This document shows positions 16,939-26,919 of a DNA stretch of 64,000 nucleotides, one piece after another. Within the stretch, counting starts at the first letter, position 1; each line of letters begins with the position of its first letter. The stretch is from an uncultured SAR86 cluster bacterium (lineage in GTDB: Bacteria > Pseudomonadota > Gammaproteobacteria > Magnimaribacterales > D2472): contig CACCNJ010000002.1 in the NCBI GenBank assembly GCA_902547295.1, positions 1-64,000 on the forward strand, written 5' to 3'. Both the position numbers and the translations under genes were made by a program. The notes below the pieces were generated by a model. It did not search any database and was not told the origin of the DNA. It saw only the letters and a list, made by a program, of their open reading frames with translations.

Positions 16939-18179
16939 TTGGATTTAAAAAAACTCCAATCAGGCTTATATTGATAACATTTTTAATATCTGTTGTCTCA
17001 ATAATCCTTATTTATGTTGATTCCATTAATAATGATCCATTAGCTGTTGAAGAAATTACAATTTCAAGAGATCTAAGTGAGAGTTTAACACCTATCAAGA
17101 GTAAGCAAATTCATACAGTAAGAAAAGGAGATAGCCTTTCTGTAATATTTGAAGACAAACAAGTCCCATTAAATACAGCCTACAAAATTTTTGATTTTGA
17201 CAAAAATAATCTTTTATCAAGCATTATTCCAGGCGACATTATGGAATTTAATTACATGGGTAATGATTTGCTGAGTATAGAAATAATTAAGGATGACGTT
17301 AACTCAATACTTATTAAAACTGAAGATGATATATCGATTGTGAATATTAAAAAAGAAGCACAAACTATTACATCTTTTGGATTTGGTGAGATAAGAGACT
17401 CATTCTATAAAAGCGCAAAAGATGTGGGTATTCCTGACAGCATAATTATGGATTTTGCGTATATCTTTGGATGGGACATAGACTTTATCTTTGATGTGAG
17501 AAAGGGTGACAAATTTTCAGTGATCTATGAAACTGAATTTTCCGAGGGTGAAAAAATTTCAAGTGGAGATATTGTTTTTGCTGAGTTTACAAATAGAGAA
17601 AAAAAGTACGTTGCTCAAAGGTTTTTTGACGATGTTCAGGGTAAGCAGTATTTTAACGAAAATGGAGAAAACGTTAAGAAAGCTTTTCTTAGAGCTCCTC
17701 TAGATTTTGCTTATATCAGCTCTCATTTTAATCCTAATAGGATGCATCCAATTCTACATAAAATAAAAGCTCATAACGGTGTCGACTATGCTGCTAAAAG
17801 AAATACTCCGGTAAAAGCATCTGGAGATGGCGTAATCTCTTTCATAGGAAGACAAAGCGGATATGGAAGAACTGTTGAGATAAAACATGGTGGAAATATT
17901 AAAACTCTTTATGCTCATCTTGAAAGATTTAACACAAAATTAAAAGTTGGAAGTAAGGTAAAACAAGGAGAAATAATCGCCTTTGTTGGTGATTCTGGTC
18001 AAGCTACTGGACCTCACCTTCACTTTGAGTTTTGGCAAGGAGAAATAAGATCAGATCCAGTTAAAGTAAAACTACCCTCTGCAAAGCCAGTAAATAATTC
18101 ACAAAGAAATGAATTTGAAGATTTATTAGCATTAAATTTAAACAAACTAAATGAGTATAATCTTCCAAAGTATGAATAA
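16935..18179 (+). CDS. M23 family metallopeptidase (MepM-like murein endopeptidase)
   Basis: 414-residue envelope protein probably cutting peptide cross-links in peptidoglycan. One N-terminal hydrophobic anchor (about residues 12-28) is followed by a LysM/OapA-like segment (HTVRKGDSLSVIFEDKQVP, about 55-75) and a middle domain. The zinc peptidase domain is at about 260-380, with HNGVDYAA, YAHLERF and GPHLHFEFW carrying the zinc ligands and catalytic His. It sits between putA (4 bp overlap) and anmK (8 bp overlap), the latter a wall-recycling gene. Confidence 0.9.
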   Translation: MIGFKKTPIRLILITFLISVVSIILIYVDSINNDPLAVEEITISRDLSESLTPIKSKQIHTVRKGDSLSVIFEDKQVPLNTAYKIFDFDKNNLLSSIIPGDIMEFNYMGNDLLSIEIIKDDVNSILIKTEDDISIVNIKKEAQTITSFGFGEIRDSFYKSAKDVGIPDSIIMDFAYIFGWDIDFIFDVRKGDKFSVIYETEFSEGEKISSGDIVFAEFTNREKKYVAQRFFDDVQGKQYFNENGENVKKAFLRAPLDFAYISSHFNPNRMHPILHKIKAHNGVDYAAKRNTPVKASGDGVISFIGRQSGYGRTVEIKHGGNIKTLYAHLERFNTKLKVGSKVKQGEIIAFVGDSGQATGPHLHFEFWQGEIRSDPVKVKLPSAKPVNNSQRNEFEDLLALNLNKLNEYNLPKYE

Positions 18180-19191
18180 TTATTTTATTGGTGTCATGAC
18201 AGGAACAAGTGCTGATGCTCTTGACGGATGCATTGTCTCTTTTGATGAAGGTTTTAAATTTGTCGAGTCAGCATCGATTTCACTTGATGGCGATTATAAA
18301 AAAAACTATGAAGCATGCATAAAGGCAGGATATAAAAAATCAAGCGAATCAAATGTACTTGCTGAAATAGAACAAACTCTTAATAGACAAACTGTAAAAC
18401 TTATAAAAACTTTAATTGATAAATCAAATATAGATGTTTCTAAAATCTCTTCAATAGGATTTTCAGGACAAACAGTTTTTCATACCAATGAAAGGAGCTA
18501 TCAAATCGGTGATCCTTTTTTTATAGCAAAAGAAACTAAAATTAATGTTTGTTCTGATTTTAGGAACTTTGATATAAAGCATGGAGGTATTGGTGCCCCT
18601 TTAATACCAACATTTCACAATTATCTCTTTTCTGAAGATAACAAAAGTAAAATCATTTTCAATATTGGTGGAATTGCAAATGGTACATTTTTAAATGATG
18701 GTGAAATTGTATTAGCTTCTGATGTTGGGCCCGGAAATTGTTTGATTGATTTCGTTATGGCTGAAAGATTTAATAAGCCCTTTGATGATAAAGGCGATGA
18801 GGCCTCAAGAGGTGAAATCAATCAGGGATTGTTAGATGAGTTGAGAAGCTCTTGCAATGACATGCAATACCCAAGAGCTGATGATAAGCAAAGTTATTAC
18901 GAATTAATAAACGATTCCTTTTATGAAATTCAATCAAACTCAGTTCTTAAAACTTTGACTGAATTTACAGCAGAAAAAATCGTGGAATTTTATGAATTTT
19001 GTAAAGAACCTGATGAAGTAATTATTCATGGAGGAGGAACAAAGAATTTATTTTTGATGAATTTGATTAAAAGTAAAATTTCTGGAACTTTAAAAACCAC
19101 CGAAGACAAAATACCATCAAAGTTTGTTGAAGCTGCTGGTTTTGCTTATCTTGCTTGTCTAAATAAAGGTGAGGTATTTTTGGCTAAATAG
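18172..19191 (+). CDS. anmK: Anhydro-N-acetylmuramic acid kinase
   Basis: AnmK opens and phosphorylates 1,6-anhydro-MurNAc released during peptidoglycan turnover, giving MurNAc-6-phosphate. The start is set at the ATG at 18172 so the protein begins MNNYFIGVMTGTSADALDG, the family's ATP-binding opening; an ATG seven codons upstream is in frame but adds nothing conserved. Further family motifs are GGIGAPLIP, NIGGIAN, DVGPGNCLID, DDKGDEAS and VIIHGGGTKN. It has 339 residues and overlaps the M23 peptidase gene by 8 bp, which supports a shared wall-recycling role. Confidence 0.94.
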   Translation: MNNYFIGVMTGTSADALDGCIVSFDEGFKFVESASISLDGDYKKNYEACIKAGYKKSSESNVLAEIEQTLNRQTVKLIKTLIDKSNIDVSKISSIGFSGQTVFHTNERSYQIGDPFFIAKETKINVCSDFRNFDIKHGGIGAPLIPTFHNYLFSEDNKSKIIFNIGGIANGTFLNDGEIVLASDVGPGNCLIDFVMAERFNKPFDDKGDEASRGEINQGLLDELRSSCNDMQYPRADDKQSYYELINDSFYEIQSNSVLKTLTEFTAEKIVEFYEFCKEPDEVIIHGGGTKNLFLMNLIKSKISGTLKTTEDKIPSKFVEAAGFAYLACLNKGEVFLAK

Positions 19192-19528
19192 TAAATGACT
19201 CACCGCATCCACATGTCGTTTTTGCGTTTGGATTATTAATTACAAACTTAGAGCCAGATAAGTCTTCTACAAAGTCTAGTGTTGAACCAAACAGATATGG
19301 ATATGACATTGAATCTAGTAAAACTGAGAAATTATCAAATTCAATTACATCATCATCAAAAGCTACATCAGAATCAAATTTAAAACCGTATTGAAATCCT
19401 GAGCAGCCACCACCAGTAACATATACCCTGAATCTTGTTCCCAGATCTTTATTAGCGCTCATTACATTATTTATTCTGGCTAAAGCGCTATCAGTAAGAG
19501 ATAAAGATTTATTTTCAGTTTTTTCCAT
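19184..19528 (-). CDS. erpA: Iron-sulfur cluster insertion protein ErpA
   Basis: 114-residue A-type carrier delivering Fe-S clusters to apo-proteins. The three cluster ligands are present: Cys42 in GGGCSGFQYGF and Cys106/Cys108 in TTCGCGESF. The 'DNFSVLLDSMSYPYLFGSTLDFVEDLSGSKF' block is typical of ErpA. The stop overlaps anmK by 8 bp (convergent) and the gene is divergent from hemG. No isc or suf genes are in the window. Confidence 0.92.
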   Translation of the reverse strand: MEKTENKSLSLTDSALARINNVMSANKDLGTRFRVYVTGGGCSGFQYGFKFDSDVAFDDDVIEFDNFSVLLDSMSYPYLFGSTLDFVEDLSGSKFVINNPNAKTTCGCGESFTI

Positions 19529-19600
19529 AACGATTAATTAAAATTGAATAACAGTATAAAATATAATTATGCTTAAATGCTTTTTTTTCAAGGTATTCAA

Positions 19601-19606
19601 TATAAT
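19601..19606 (+). promoter_or_regulatory. -10-like TATAAT directly upstream of hemG
   Basis: A perfect TATAAT ends 7 nt before the hemG ATG and no Shine-Dalgarno lies between. A -35 box is not clear. This fits the leaderless pattern seen at several other operon starts here. Confidence 0.4.
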
Positions 19607-19613
19607 TTAATTA

Positions 19614-20126
19614 ATGAAAAAATCCCTAATTACTTATTCGACCGTTGATGGTCAAACTAAAGAGATTTGTGAAAAAATTTCAGAATTATCAAATAATTCT
19701 TTTATTGATATTCTTCCGATATGTGAGGTAGATAATATAGATGCCTACGAAAAAATAGTAATAGGTGCAAGTATTAGGTATGGCAATTACAGAAAAGAAG
19801 TTTTTCAATTTATTAATAAAAATATTAAGAAATTAGAGCTCAAAGAAAATGCATTTTTTTCAGTAAATGTTGTTGCGAGAAAGAAAGAAAAAAACTCTCC
19901 TGAGACAAATCCGTATGTAATTAAATTTTTAGATAAGATAGATTGGGTTCCAAAAAAAATTGGAGTATTTGCAGGAAAAATAGATTACCCTAGTTATAAA
20001 TTTTTTGATAAATATGCAATAAAATTTATTATGTGGATCACCAATGGTCCAACAGATACATCTAAAACCTTTGAATTCACCGACTGGAAAAAGGTTGAAG
20101 AGTTTACAAAAGATTTAAATTTATGA
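19614..20126 (+). CDS. hemG: Flavodoxin-type protoporphyrinogen IX dehydrogenase
   Basis: HemG oxidises protoporphyrinogen IX to protoporphyrin IX with FMN and passes electrons to quinone, the step before haem. The 170-residue protein opens with the flavodoxin phosphate loop (ITYSTVDGQTKEICEKI) and has GASIRYGNYRKEV (about 54-66) and the HemG long-loop region VNVVARKKEKNSPETNPYVIKFL (about 86-108), then FAGKIDYPSY. It overlaps hemL by 4 bp, so two tetrapyrrole genes form a pair. The haem could serve cytochromes. Confidence 0.9.
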   Translation: MKKSLITYSTVDGQTKEICEKISELSNNSFIDILPICEVDNIDAYEKIVIGASIRYGNYRKEVFQFINKNIKKLELKENAFFSVNVVARKKEKNSPETNPYVIKFLDKIDWVPKKIGVFAGKIDYPSYKFFDKYAIKFIMWITNGPTDTSKTFEFTDWKKVEEFTKDLNL

Positions 20127-21412
20127 ATAAAATAAATAAATCCATTGAGCTTTATAAAGAAGCAAAGCTTCATATGCCTGGTGGCGTAAATTCACCTGTA
20201 AGAGCCTTTAAAAATATAAATGGAAATCCTATTTTTTTTAAAAAAGCTAAAGGGCCATATCTAATTGACGCAGATAATAATATGTATATTGACTATATTG
20301 GCTCATGGGGTCCTATGATTTTAGGACATTCAAATCCAAAGATTATTAAGGCCGTTTCTAGACAGTTAGAGCTTGGAACCAGTTATGGGGCTCCAACAAG
20401 TATTGAATCTGATACAGCAAAGTTAATTAAGAAATGCTTCCCTTCTATCCAAAAGATTCGAATGGTTAATTCAGGTACTGAAGCAACTATGAGTGCTGTT
20501 AGACTTGCTAGGGGATATACTAATAAAACTAAAATTATTAAATTTGATGGTTGTTACCATGGTCATGTAGATTCGCTTTTAATTAAAGCTGGATCAGGTG
20601 TCAGTACATTTGGCTTGCCTGATTCTCCTGGTATTCCAAATGAATTAGCAAAGAAAACTTTAAGCTGTGAATTTAATAATAAAGATAGTTTCTTAAAAAT
20701 CTTTAATAAAGTAAAAAATGACCTTGCTGCAGTGATTGTTGAACCAATTGCTGGAAATATGGGATTTGTTCCTGGCGATAAATCATTTTTAAAGTTATTA
20801 AGAAAAAAAACCTCTGAAAATAATTCTTTGTTGATTTTTGATGAAGTTATGACAGGTTTTAGAGTGTCTCTAGGTGGAGCTCAAGAATTATATGGAATTA
20901 AGCCTGACTTAACTACGCTAGGAAAAGTAATTGGAGGAGGACTTCCAGTGGGAGCTTTTGGTGGAAAAAAGAAAGTTATGGATTGTCTTGCACCTAATGG
21001 ACCGGTTTATCAGGCAGGCACTCTTTCCGGAAATCCCTTAGCAATGGCAGCAGGATCAACTTTAATTAAACTTTTAATAGATAAGAATCCATATAAAGAT
21101 CTTGAAAGTAAAGCTAAAAATCTTTTAGAGGGTATGAAAGAAATTTTTGATAGACATGATATCCCATTCTCTACAAATCAGATTGGCGGTATGTTTGGGT
21201 TCTTTTTTTCAGAAGAATTACCAAGCAATCTTGTGGATGTAGAAAATACTAATGACAAACAATTTAAGAAGTTTCTAAATAAATGTATAGATAATGGAAT
21301 TTACTTTGCTCCATCAAAGTTTGAAGCTGGTTTTATTTCAACAAAACATACTAAAACTGAAATAAGTAATACAATAAAAATTGTAGAAAAGATTTTAAAA
21401 GAAGGAATATAG
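20123..21412 (+). CDS. hemL: Glutamate-1-semialdehyde 2,1-aminomutase
   Basis: PLP enzyme making 5-aminolevulinate in the C5 route to haem. The 429 residues match the family length. Motifs are MPGGVNSPVRAF near the start, NSGTEATMSAVRLARG (about 120-135), FDGCYHGH, IFDEVMTGFR and the PLP lysine in TLGKVIGGGLPVGAFGG (about residue 267). It overlaps hemG and is followed by a sugar-kinase-family gene after 1 bp. Confidence 0.97.
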   Translation: MNKINKSIELYKEAKLHMPGGVNSPVRAFKNINGNPIFFKKAKGPYLIDADNNMYIDYIGSWGPMILGHSNPKIIKAVSRQLELGTSYGAPTSIESDTAKLIKKCFPSIQKIRMVNSGTEATMSAVRLARGYTNKTKIIKFDGCYHGHVDSLLIKAGSGVSTFGLPDSPGIPNELAKKTLSCEFNNKDSFLKIFNKVKNDLAAVIVEPIAGNMGFVPGDKSFLKLLRKKTSENNSLLIFDEVMTGFRVSLGGAQELYGIKPDLTTLGKVIGGGLPVGAFGGKKKVMDCLAPNGPVYQAGTLSGNPLAMAAGSTLIKLLIDKNPYKDLESKAKNLLEGMKEIFDRHDIPFSTNQIGGMFGFFFSEELPSNLVDVENTNDKQFKKFLNKCIDNGIYFAPSKFEAGFISTKHTKTEISNTIKIVEKILKEGI

Positions 21413-21413
21413 A

Positions 21414-22415
21414 ATGAAATATGATATTAGTGCTCTTGGAAATGCTCTTGTAGATACTCAATATATGGTCGATCATGATTTTTTAGTTGAAATTGGTCTT
21501 GAGGCTGATTCAATGACTTTAGCTTCTGCTGAAGAACATAGTCCAATAATTGATAAACTTCAGTCTATGGGAGTCGAGTCAGTATCAGATTGTGGTGGTT
21601 CAGCAACAAATTCATTGGTAGCAGCATCATATTATGGTTCTAAGTGTCATCATGTTTGTAGAGTTGCAAATGATGAGGACGGAAAAAAATATCTTGAAAG
21701 TCTTCAAAAAGCTGGAGTTGAGCATATTGGTTACAGTAAAGAAGATTCTGAGATGCCTACTGGAAAATGTTTAATATTCGTTACTCCTGATGCAAAAAGA
21801 ACTATGAGTAGCATGTTGGGTATAAGTGCTTACCTTGGTTCTAAAGATATTAATTATGATGCGATAAATAATTCAAAAATTTTTTACATTGAAGGTTATA
21901 TGGTAACTAGCGATGAAAATTTTAGTGCTGTCACCTCTGTTCTGAATCATGTAAAAAATGAAAACACCAAAAAGGCACTATCCTTATCGGATGCAGGTAT
22001 CGTTTTAGGATTTAGAGATAAGTTTGCTGAAATAGAATCTTATGGGATTGATATGATATTTTGTAATGATGATGAAGCTACTGCGTTTGCTGGCACAGAA
22101 AATTTAGATGATGCTATAAAATTTTTTAAAGAACAGTCATATATGATTGCTATCACAAAAGGAGCAGAAGGAAGTGTAGTCATAAATAATGGTCAAGAAA
22201 TATTCTCTCCTGCTATGTCAATTTCACCTGTAGATACGAATGGTGCAGGTGATATGTATGCTGGTTCTTTTATGCATGCTTATTTGAATGGCCTTGATTT
22301 ATCTGAATGTGCAGAGTTCTCTAACTTTGCTTCATCAAAGATAGTTGAGACATTTGGGCCCAGACTCACCCCTGAAGGATACAAAGAAGTTTTAAATAAA
22401 TTGAAAAAAAGCTAG
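21414..22415 (+). CDS. PfkB-family kinase, adenosine-kinase-like
   Basis: 333-residue ribokinase-fold enzyme, probably phosphorylating adenosine or a related nucleoside. Features are the N-terminal GNALVDTQ, the substrate-site CGGSATNSLVAAS (about 61-73), the phosphate/hydride region TGKCLIFVTPDAKRTM, EGYMVTS and the catalytic NGAGDMYAGSF (about 275-285) with its conserved Asp. It starts 1 bp after hemL, so it is cotranscribed. Other PfkB sugar substrates remain possible. Confidence 0.84.
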   Translation: MKYDISALGNALVDTQYMVDHDFLVEIGLEADSMTLASAEEHSPIIDKLQSMGVESVSDCGGSATNSLVAASYYGSKCHHVCRVANDEDGKKYLESLQKAGVEHIGYSKEDSEMPTGKCLIFVTPDAKRTMSSMLGISAYLGSKDINYDAINNSKIFYIEGYMVTSDENFSAVTSVLNHVKNENTKKALSLSDAGIVLGFRDKFAEIESYGIDMIFCNDDEATAFAGTENLDDAIKFFKEQSYMIAITKGAEGSVVINNGQEIFSPAMSISPVDTNGAGDMYAGSFMHAYLNGLDLSECAEFSNFASSKIVETFGPRLTPEGYKEVLNKLKKS

Positions 22416-22469
22416 CATATTTAGCTCGTATCTGATATTTTCTCCACCCTAAAATTTTTTCATAAATAT

Positions 22470-23039
22470 ATGCCAGTTAAAAAAGTAACAAAATCTAAAA
22501 ATAAGCCTGCAAAGAAAGTAGCTGCTAAGTCTAGTGCAAAAAAATCAGCACCAAAAAAAGTTTCAAGAATAAAAAAAACAACCCAGTCAAAAGTAGCAAA
22601 GACTAAAATTACAGGAACTGTTGCCAACAATAAATCTAAAATTGCACCTTATAAAGCAAAGAAAAATGAAAAATACATGAGCGCTCCAATGAAAAGACAT
22701 TTCATTGCTGTTTTGCTTCTATGGAAAGAGCATCTCAAAGAAGAAATGCAAAAAACTTTTGATCACCTTAAGACTAAAGGTGAAACCTATGCCGATCCGG
22801 TGGATAGAGCATCTCAAGAAGAAGAATTTGCATTTGAACTTAGAACAAGAGATAGAGAAAGAAAATTAACTAATAAGATTGCTATATCTATAGAAAAGAT
22901 TAAACAAGACGATTACGGATGGTGTGAATCTTGTGGTGATGAGATTGGCATCAAAAGATTAGAAGCCAGGCCAACTGCTACACACTGTATCCATTGCAAG
23001 ACTTTAGATGAAATTAAAGAGAAACAGCTTAGCGGATAA
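22470..23039 (+). CDS. dksA: RNA polymerase-binding transcription factor DksA with a basic N-terminal extension
   Basis: DksA binds the RNA polymerase secondary channel and, with ppGpp, adjusts transcription to nutrient status. The conserved part starts near residue 65: the coiled coil with the tip DPVD (Asp109, Asp112), then the zinc finger CESC (152-155) and CIHC (173-176). At 189 residues it is longer than the usual ~151. Residues 3-67 form a Lys/Ala/Ser-rich, histone-H1-like tail with about 20 lysines. The next gene, pcnB, follows as in many Gammaproteobacteria. Confidence 0.93.
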   Translation: MPVKKVTKSKNKPAKKVAAKSSAKKSAPKKVSRIKKTTQSKVAKTKITGTVANNKSKIAPYKAKKNEKYMSAPMKRHFIAVLLLWKEHLKEEMQKTFDHLKTKGETYADPVDRASQEEEFAFELRTRDRERKLTNKIAISIEKIKQDDYGWCESCGDEIGIKRLEARPTATHCIHCKTLDEIKEKQLSG

Positions 23040-23066
23040 TTTTCAAGCTATTATCAAAAATCTACT

Positions 23067-24299
23067 TTGATAAATAATAAAAAAATAAGTAAATTTGCAA
23101 TCTCAATTATTGAGGATCTTCAAAAAAATAAATTCCAAGCTTATCTAGTTGGTGGTTGTGTAAGAGATCTTTTGTGCGGTCTTGATCCAAAAGATTTTGA
23201 TATAGCAACAGATGCCACTCCTGAACAAGTTAGAAAAATATTTAAAGCCTCAAGAATAATTGGAAGAAGATTCAAATTAGTTCATGTCTTCAACAGATCA
23301 GAGCTAATTGAAGTAGCTACCTTTAGATCTGGTGAAATTAACAGTAATGATGGTGAATTAGTTAAAGACCAATCTGGAAAAATTATAAGAGATAATATTT
23401 GGGGCAATCTTGATCAAGACACATATCGAAGAGACTTTACTGTAAATGCTCTTTACTATTGTCCAAAAACAAAGAAAATCATCGGCCATAAAGATGGCAT
23501 GAGTGATATTCACAAAAAAAGTATTGTCTCAATAGGAGATCCTAAAAAAAGATTTTCTGAAGATCCTGTGAGAAGTTTGAGAGCTATAAGATTTAGCAAT
23601 AAACTTAAATTTAAAATTGATACAAAGATTAAGGATGCTATCTATGAAAAAGGTCATCTTTTATCAAGCATATCTAATGCAAGAATATTTGATGAATTTT
23701 GCAAAATGTTTCTTAATGGGATGGCTGAAAAAAACTTCAACAAACTCAATTCATTTGGGTTAAGTAAATTTTTAATAACAACTGAACCTGATCAAAATGA
23801 ATTTTCAAGCAAGTTAATAACAGAAGCCTTGCGAAATACTGATAAAAGATTGATAAATAATCAATCTGTAACTCCTGGATTTTTATTAGCAGCACTTCTT
23901 TGGCCGCAACTCATAGAAAAATGTTCAACAAAAGGGGAAATTAATCTTAGAAAATTTTTTAGATCGATGGATCCAATTTTAAGGAGCCAGCAAAGAATTA
24001 CAGCAATCCCAAGAAAATTTCATTCTTATATTAAGGATATTTGGGTTTTACAATTAAAACTTCATAGCAGAATTGGTAAACAGCCATATAAAACACTTAA
24101 ACACCCAAGATTTAGAGCTGCATATGATTTCATGTTAATTAGAGAGAAATCTTCGGGTGAAACTAAGAGTCTTGGCAAATGGTGGACAAATTTTCAAAAA
24201 AATGACGAAAATCTAAAAAGATCTTTAATAGGTTCTCTTAAAGAAAAAAGCCAACAAGAATCATTTAAAACATTTGGTTTCTCACAAGAGTTAAGATAA
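23067..24299 (+). CDS. pcnB: Poly(A) polymerase I
   Basis: Adds 3' poly(A) tails that promote RNA decay. The 410-residue protein has the class II nucleotidyltransferase core: LVGGCVRDLL, the catalytic DPKDFDIATDATPEQVRKIF (about 36-55), RIIGRRFKLVHV, TYRRDFTVNALYY and EDPVRSLRAIRF. A basic C-terminus follows. The start must be the TTG at 23067: an in-frame stop lies at 23037 and no ATG or GTG occurs between. tRNA nucleotidyltransferase is a relative, but the RRFKLVHV and long C-terminal part favour PcnB, as does the dksA neighbour. Confidence 0.9.
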   Translation: MINNKKISKFAISIIEDLQKNKFQAYLVGGCVRDLLCGLDPKDFDIATDATPEQVRKIFKASRIIGRRFKLVHVFNRSELIEVATFRSGEINSNDGELVKDQSGKIIRDNIWGNLDQDTYRRDFTVNALYYCPKTKKIIGHKDGMSDIHKKSIVSIGDPKKRFSEDPVRSLRAIRFSNKLKFKIDTKIKDAIYEKGHLLSSISNARIFDEFCKMFLNGMAEKNFNKLNSFGLSKFLITTEPDQNEFSSKLITEALRNTDKRLINNQSVTPGFLLAALLWPQLIEKCSTKGEINLRKFFRSMDPILRSQQRITAIPRKFHSYIKDIWVLQLKLHSRIGKQPYKTLKHPRFRAAYDFMLIREKSSGETKSLGKWWTNFQKNDENLKRSLIGSLKEKSQQESFKTFGFSQELR

Positions 24300-24313
24300 T
24301 CTATATATTAAAA

Positions 24314-24319
24314 TATAAT
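24314..24319 (+). promoter_or_regulatory. -10-like TATAAT directly upstream of the deoxynucleoside kinase gene
   Basis: TATAAT ends 7 nt before the ATG at 24327 with no Shine-Dalgarno between, in the 27-bp gap after pcnB. The -35 side is weak. It would allow a leaderless transcript starting the kinase-acs unit. Confidence 0.35.
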
Positions 24320-24326
24320 TATTTTA

Positions 24327-24992
24327 ATGAAGCCGGCTTTAAACGAAATACCTTTACCAAAATATATTGCTATTGAAGGACCAATTGGTGTTGGCAAAAC
24401 CACTCTCGCAAATAAAATTGCTGAAACATTCAATTACGATGCATTTTTAGAACAACCTGCAGAAAATCCATTTCTTAAAAACTTCTACAGAAACCCTAGT
24501 CAATCAGCATTAGCCACACAACTTTTTTTTCTTTTTCAAAGAATGCAACAAATACAAGATCTTAAACAAAGGAGTTTGTTTGAAAATGTACGTGTAGCAG
24601 ATTTTTTAATAGAAAAAGATAGGTTATTTGCAGAGGTAACACTATCAAACGAAGAAATGAATCTTTATGACAAGGTTTACGAGCATATAACACTTGATGC
24701 CCCTACTCCGGACTTAGTTATATATTTACAGGCACCAATTGAAATCTTAAAAGAAAGAATTACTAAAAGAGGTAATATAAATGAGCAGTATTTAACTTTG
24801 GATTATCTTGAAAGATTAAATGATGCATACTCTCGTTTTTTTCTTGACTATAAAGATGCTCCTTTGCTGATTATTAATGCAGCTGATATCAACCTTGAAT
24901 CTAATGAAAAAGATTATGAGACACTCATAACAATGATTATGTCTAATCCTAAAGGAAAGAATTTTGTGAATCCACAGCCTTCAATAATTTAG
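24327..24992 (+). CDS. Deoxynucleoside kinase (dNK family)
   Basis: 221-residue kinase likely phosphorylating deoxyadenosine/deoxyguanosine or related deoxynucleosides for salvage. It has the Walker A loop GPIGVGKT (18-25), the [14 protein letters not shown] substrate segment, [12 protein letters not shown], an [13 protein letters not shown] stretch where the family carries its acidic/Arg motif, [20 protein letters not shown] with the LID arginines, and [13 protein letters not shown]. It sits after pcnB, where many Gammaproteobacteria have folK. acs follows after 4 bp. Confidence 0.88.
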   Translation: MKPALNEIPLPKYIAIEGPIGVGKTTLANKIAETFNYDAFLEQPAENPFLKNFYRNPSQSALATQLFFLFQRMQQIQDLKQRSLFENVRVADFLIEKDRLFAEVTLSNEEMNLYDKVYEHITLDAPTPDLVIYLQAPIEILKERITKRGNINEQYLTLDYLERLNDAYSRFFLDYKDAPLLIINAADINLESNEKDYETLITMIMSNPKGKNFVNPQPSII

Positions 24993-24996
24993 TTTA

Positions 24997-26919
24997 ATGT
25001 CAACGAATTCAATTCAAGCAATCGCGTCTAATCCTTATATCAAAGATCTTGACGAATATAGAAAGTTATATGATGAATCAATAAATAATCCAAAAGATTT
25101 TTTTAAAAAAATGGCTACTGAAAATCTTTCATGGATAAAAGATTTTGATGAAGTTCATAATAGCAAGTTTGCAAATACAGAATGGTTTAAAAATGGAAAG
25201 ATAAATGTTAGCGAAAATTGTCTAGATAGGCATCTAGAGGACAGATCTGAAAAAACTGCTTTAATTTGGGAAGGAGATGAGCCTGGAGAATCTAAATCAT
25301 ATTCTTTTAAAGAGTTACATGAAGAAGTTTGTAAGTTTTCAAATGTATTAAAGAATCTTGAAATTACTAAAGGTTCAAGGGTTTGTATTTATATGCCTAT
25401 GATTCCTGAGGCTGCATTTGCAATGTTAGCTTGCACAAGAATCGGAGCTATTCATTCAGTCGTTTTTGGTGGTTTTTCACCAGAATCTCTAAAAGATAGA
25501 ATTTTAGATGCTGACTGCGAGATAGTAATCACAGCTGACGAAGGTGTTCGAGGAGGAAAAAAAGTTCCTTTAAAAGCGAATGTCGATGAGGCTTTAGAAA
25601 AATGTCCAAATGTAAAGAATACAATTGTTATCAAAAGAACAGGTGATCAAATAAATTGGGTTGCCGATAGAGACTTATGGTATGAAGATCTTTCAAAAGA
25701 TGTTGATTTGACATGCGAACCTGAACCGATGAATTCAGAAGACCCTCTATTTATTCTCTATACGTCTGGGTCTACAGGAAAACCTAAAGGCGTTCTTCAT
25801 ACAACAGCAGGTTATCTTCTTGGCGCACATATGAGTTTCAAATATTTGTTTGGTATAAATGAATCAGATGTTTATTGGTGTACAGCCGATGTTGGTTGGA
25901 TTACTGGACACACTTATATCTTGTACGGTCCTTTATCAAACGGAACAACAACAATAATGTTTGAAGGCGTCCCAACTTACCCTAGCTCATCGAGATGTTG
26001 GGAGGTATGTGATAAATATAATGTAAATGTTTTTTACACAGCTCCAACAGCCATAAGAGCCTTAATGTCTCAAGGTGATGAACCCGTTCTTAAAACTAAA
26101 AGAGACTCTCTTAGAGTTCTTGGAACAGTGGGAGAACCAATTAATCCCGAAGCTTGGGATTGGTACTATAAAGTTGTAGGGAATGGCTCGTGTGATGTTA
26201 TTGATACTTGGTGGCAAACAGAAACAGGTTCAGTTTTAATATCGCCAATATCTGGTGTTACTCCGGTAAAACCTGGATCAGCAACATTGCCATTTTTTGG
26301 AGTAAAGCCAGCAATTTATGATGAAGAAGGCCAAGCATTAGAAGGTGCAGCCTCAGGTAATTTAGTTATTGAATCCTCCTGGCCTAGTCAAATTAGAAGC
26401 GTCTATGGTGATCATAAAAGAATGATATCAACTTACTTTAAGGCATATGAAGATATTTATTTTACTGGTGACGGAGCAAGACGAGATGAAGATGGGTATT
26501 TTTGGATAACAGGTAGAGTTGATGATGTTCTAAATGTTTCTGGCCACAGGCTTGGAACAGCAGAGATTGAAAGTGCTTTAGTACTTCATGATTCTGTTGC
26601 GGAGGCAGCGGTGGTAGGATTTCAACATCCGATTAAAGGACAAGGTATCTATGCATTTGTTACCTTAATGAAAGGTGAAGATTTTAATGATGCTCTTGAG
26701 CAGGAACTAACAAAATTTGTTTCAAAAGAGATAGGCCCTATTGCAAAACCTGACCTTATTCAAAACGCTCCTGGTCTTCCTAAAACAAGATCTGGAAAAA
26801 TTATGAGAAGAATATTAAGAAAAATTGCTGAAGGTGATTTCGATAATCTTGGAGACACAACCACTCTTGCAGAGCCTGCTGTTGTTGCATCTTTGCTTGA
26901 AAATAGCAAAAAACTATGA
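24997..26919 (+). CDS. acs: Acetyl-CoA synthetase
   Basis: AMP-forming enzyme activating acetate to acetyl-CoA. It has 640 residues, with the ANL-family motifs [11 protein letters not shown] (about 255), [39 protein letters not shown] and the C-terminal [17 protein letters not shown], whose lysine is the usual acetylation site. The N-terminus [18 protein letters not shown] and [12 protein letters not shown] segments separate it from other acyl-CoA synthetases. It overlaps the following small lipoprotein by 4 bp. Confidence 0.97.
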   Translation: MSTNSIQAIASNPYIKDLDEYRKLYDESINNPKDFFKKMATENLSWIKDFDEVHNSKFANTEWFKNGKINVSENCLDRHLEDRSEKTALIWEGDEPGESKSYSFKELHEEVCKFSNVLKNLEITKGSRVCIYMPMIPEAAFAMLACTRIGAIHSVVFGGFSPESLKDRILDADCEIVITADEGVRGGKKVPLKANVDEALEKCPNVKNTIVIKRTGDQINWVADRDLWYEDLSKDVDLTCEPEPMNSEDPLFILYTSGSTGKPKGVLHTTAGYLLGAHMSFKYLFGINESDVYWCTADVGWITGHTYILYGPLSNGTTTIMFEGVPTYPSSSRCWEVCDKYNVNVFYTAPTAIRALMSQGDEPVLKTKRDSLRVLGTVGEPINPEAWDWYYKVVGNGSCDVIDTWWQTETGSVLISPISGVTPVKPGSATLPFFGVKPAIYDEEGQALEGAASGNLVIESSWPSQIRSVYGDHKRMISTYFKAYEDIYFTGDGARRDEDGYFWITGRVDDVLNVSGHRLGTAEIESALVLHDSVAEAAVVGFQHPIKGQGIYAFVTLMKGEDFNDALEQELTKFVSKEIGPIAKPDLIQNAPGLPKTRSGKIMRRILRKIAEGDFDNLGDTTTLAEPAVVASLLENSKKL

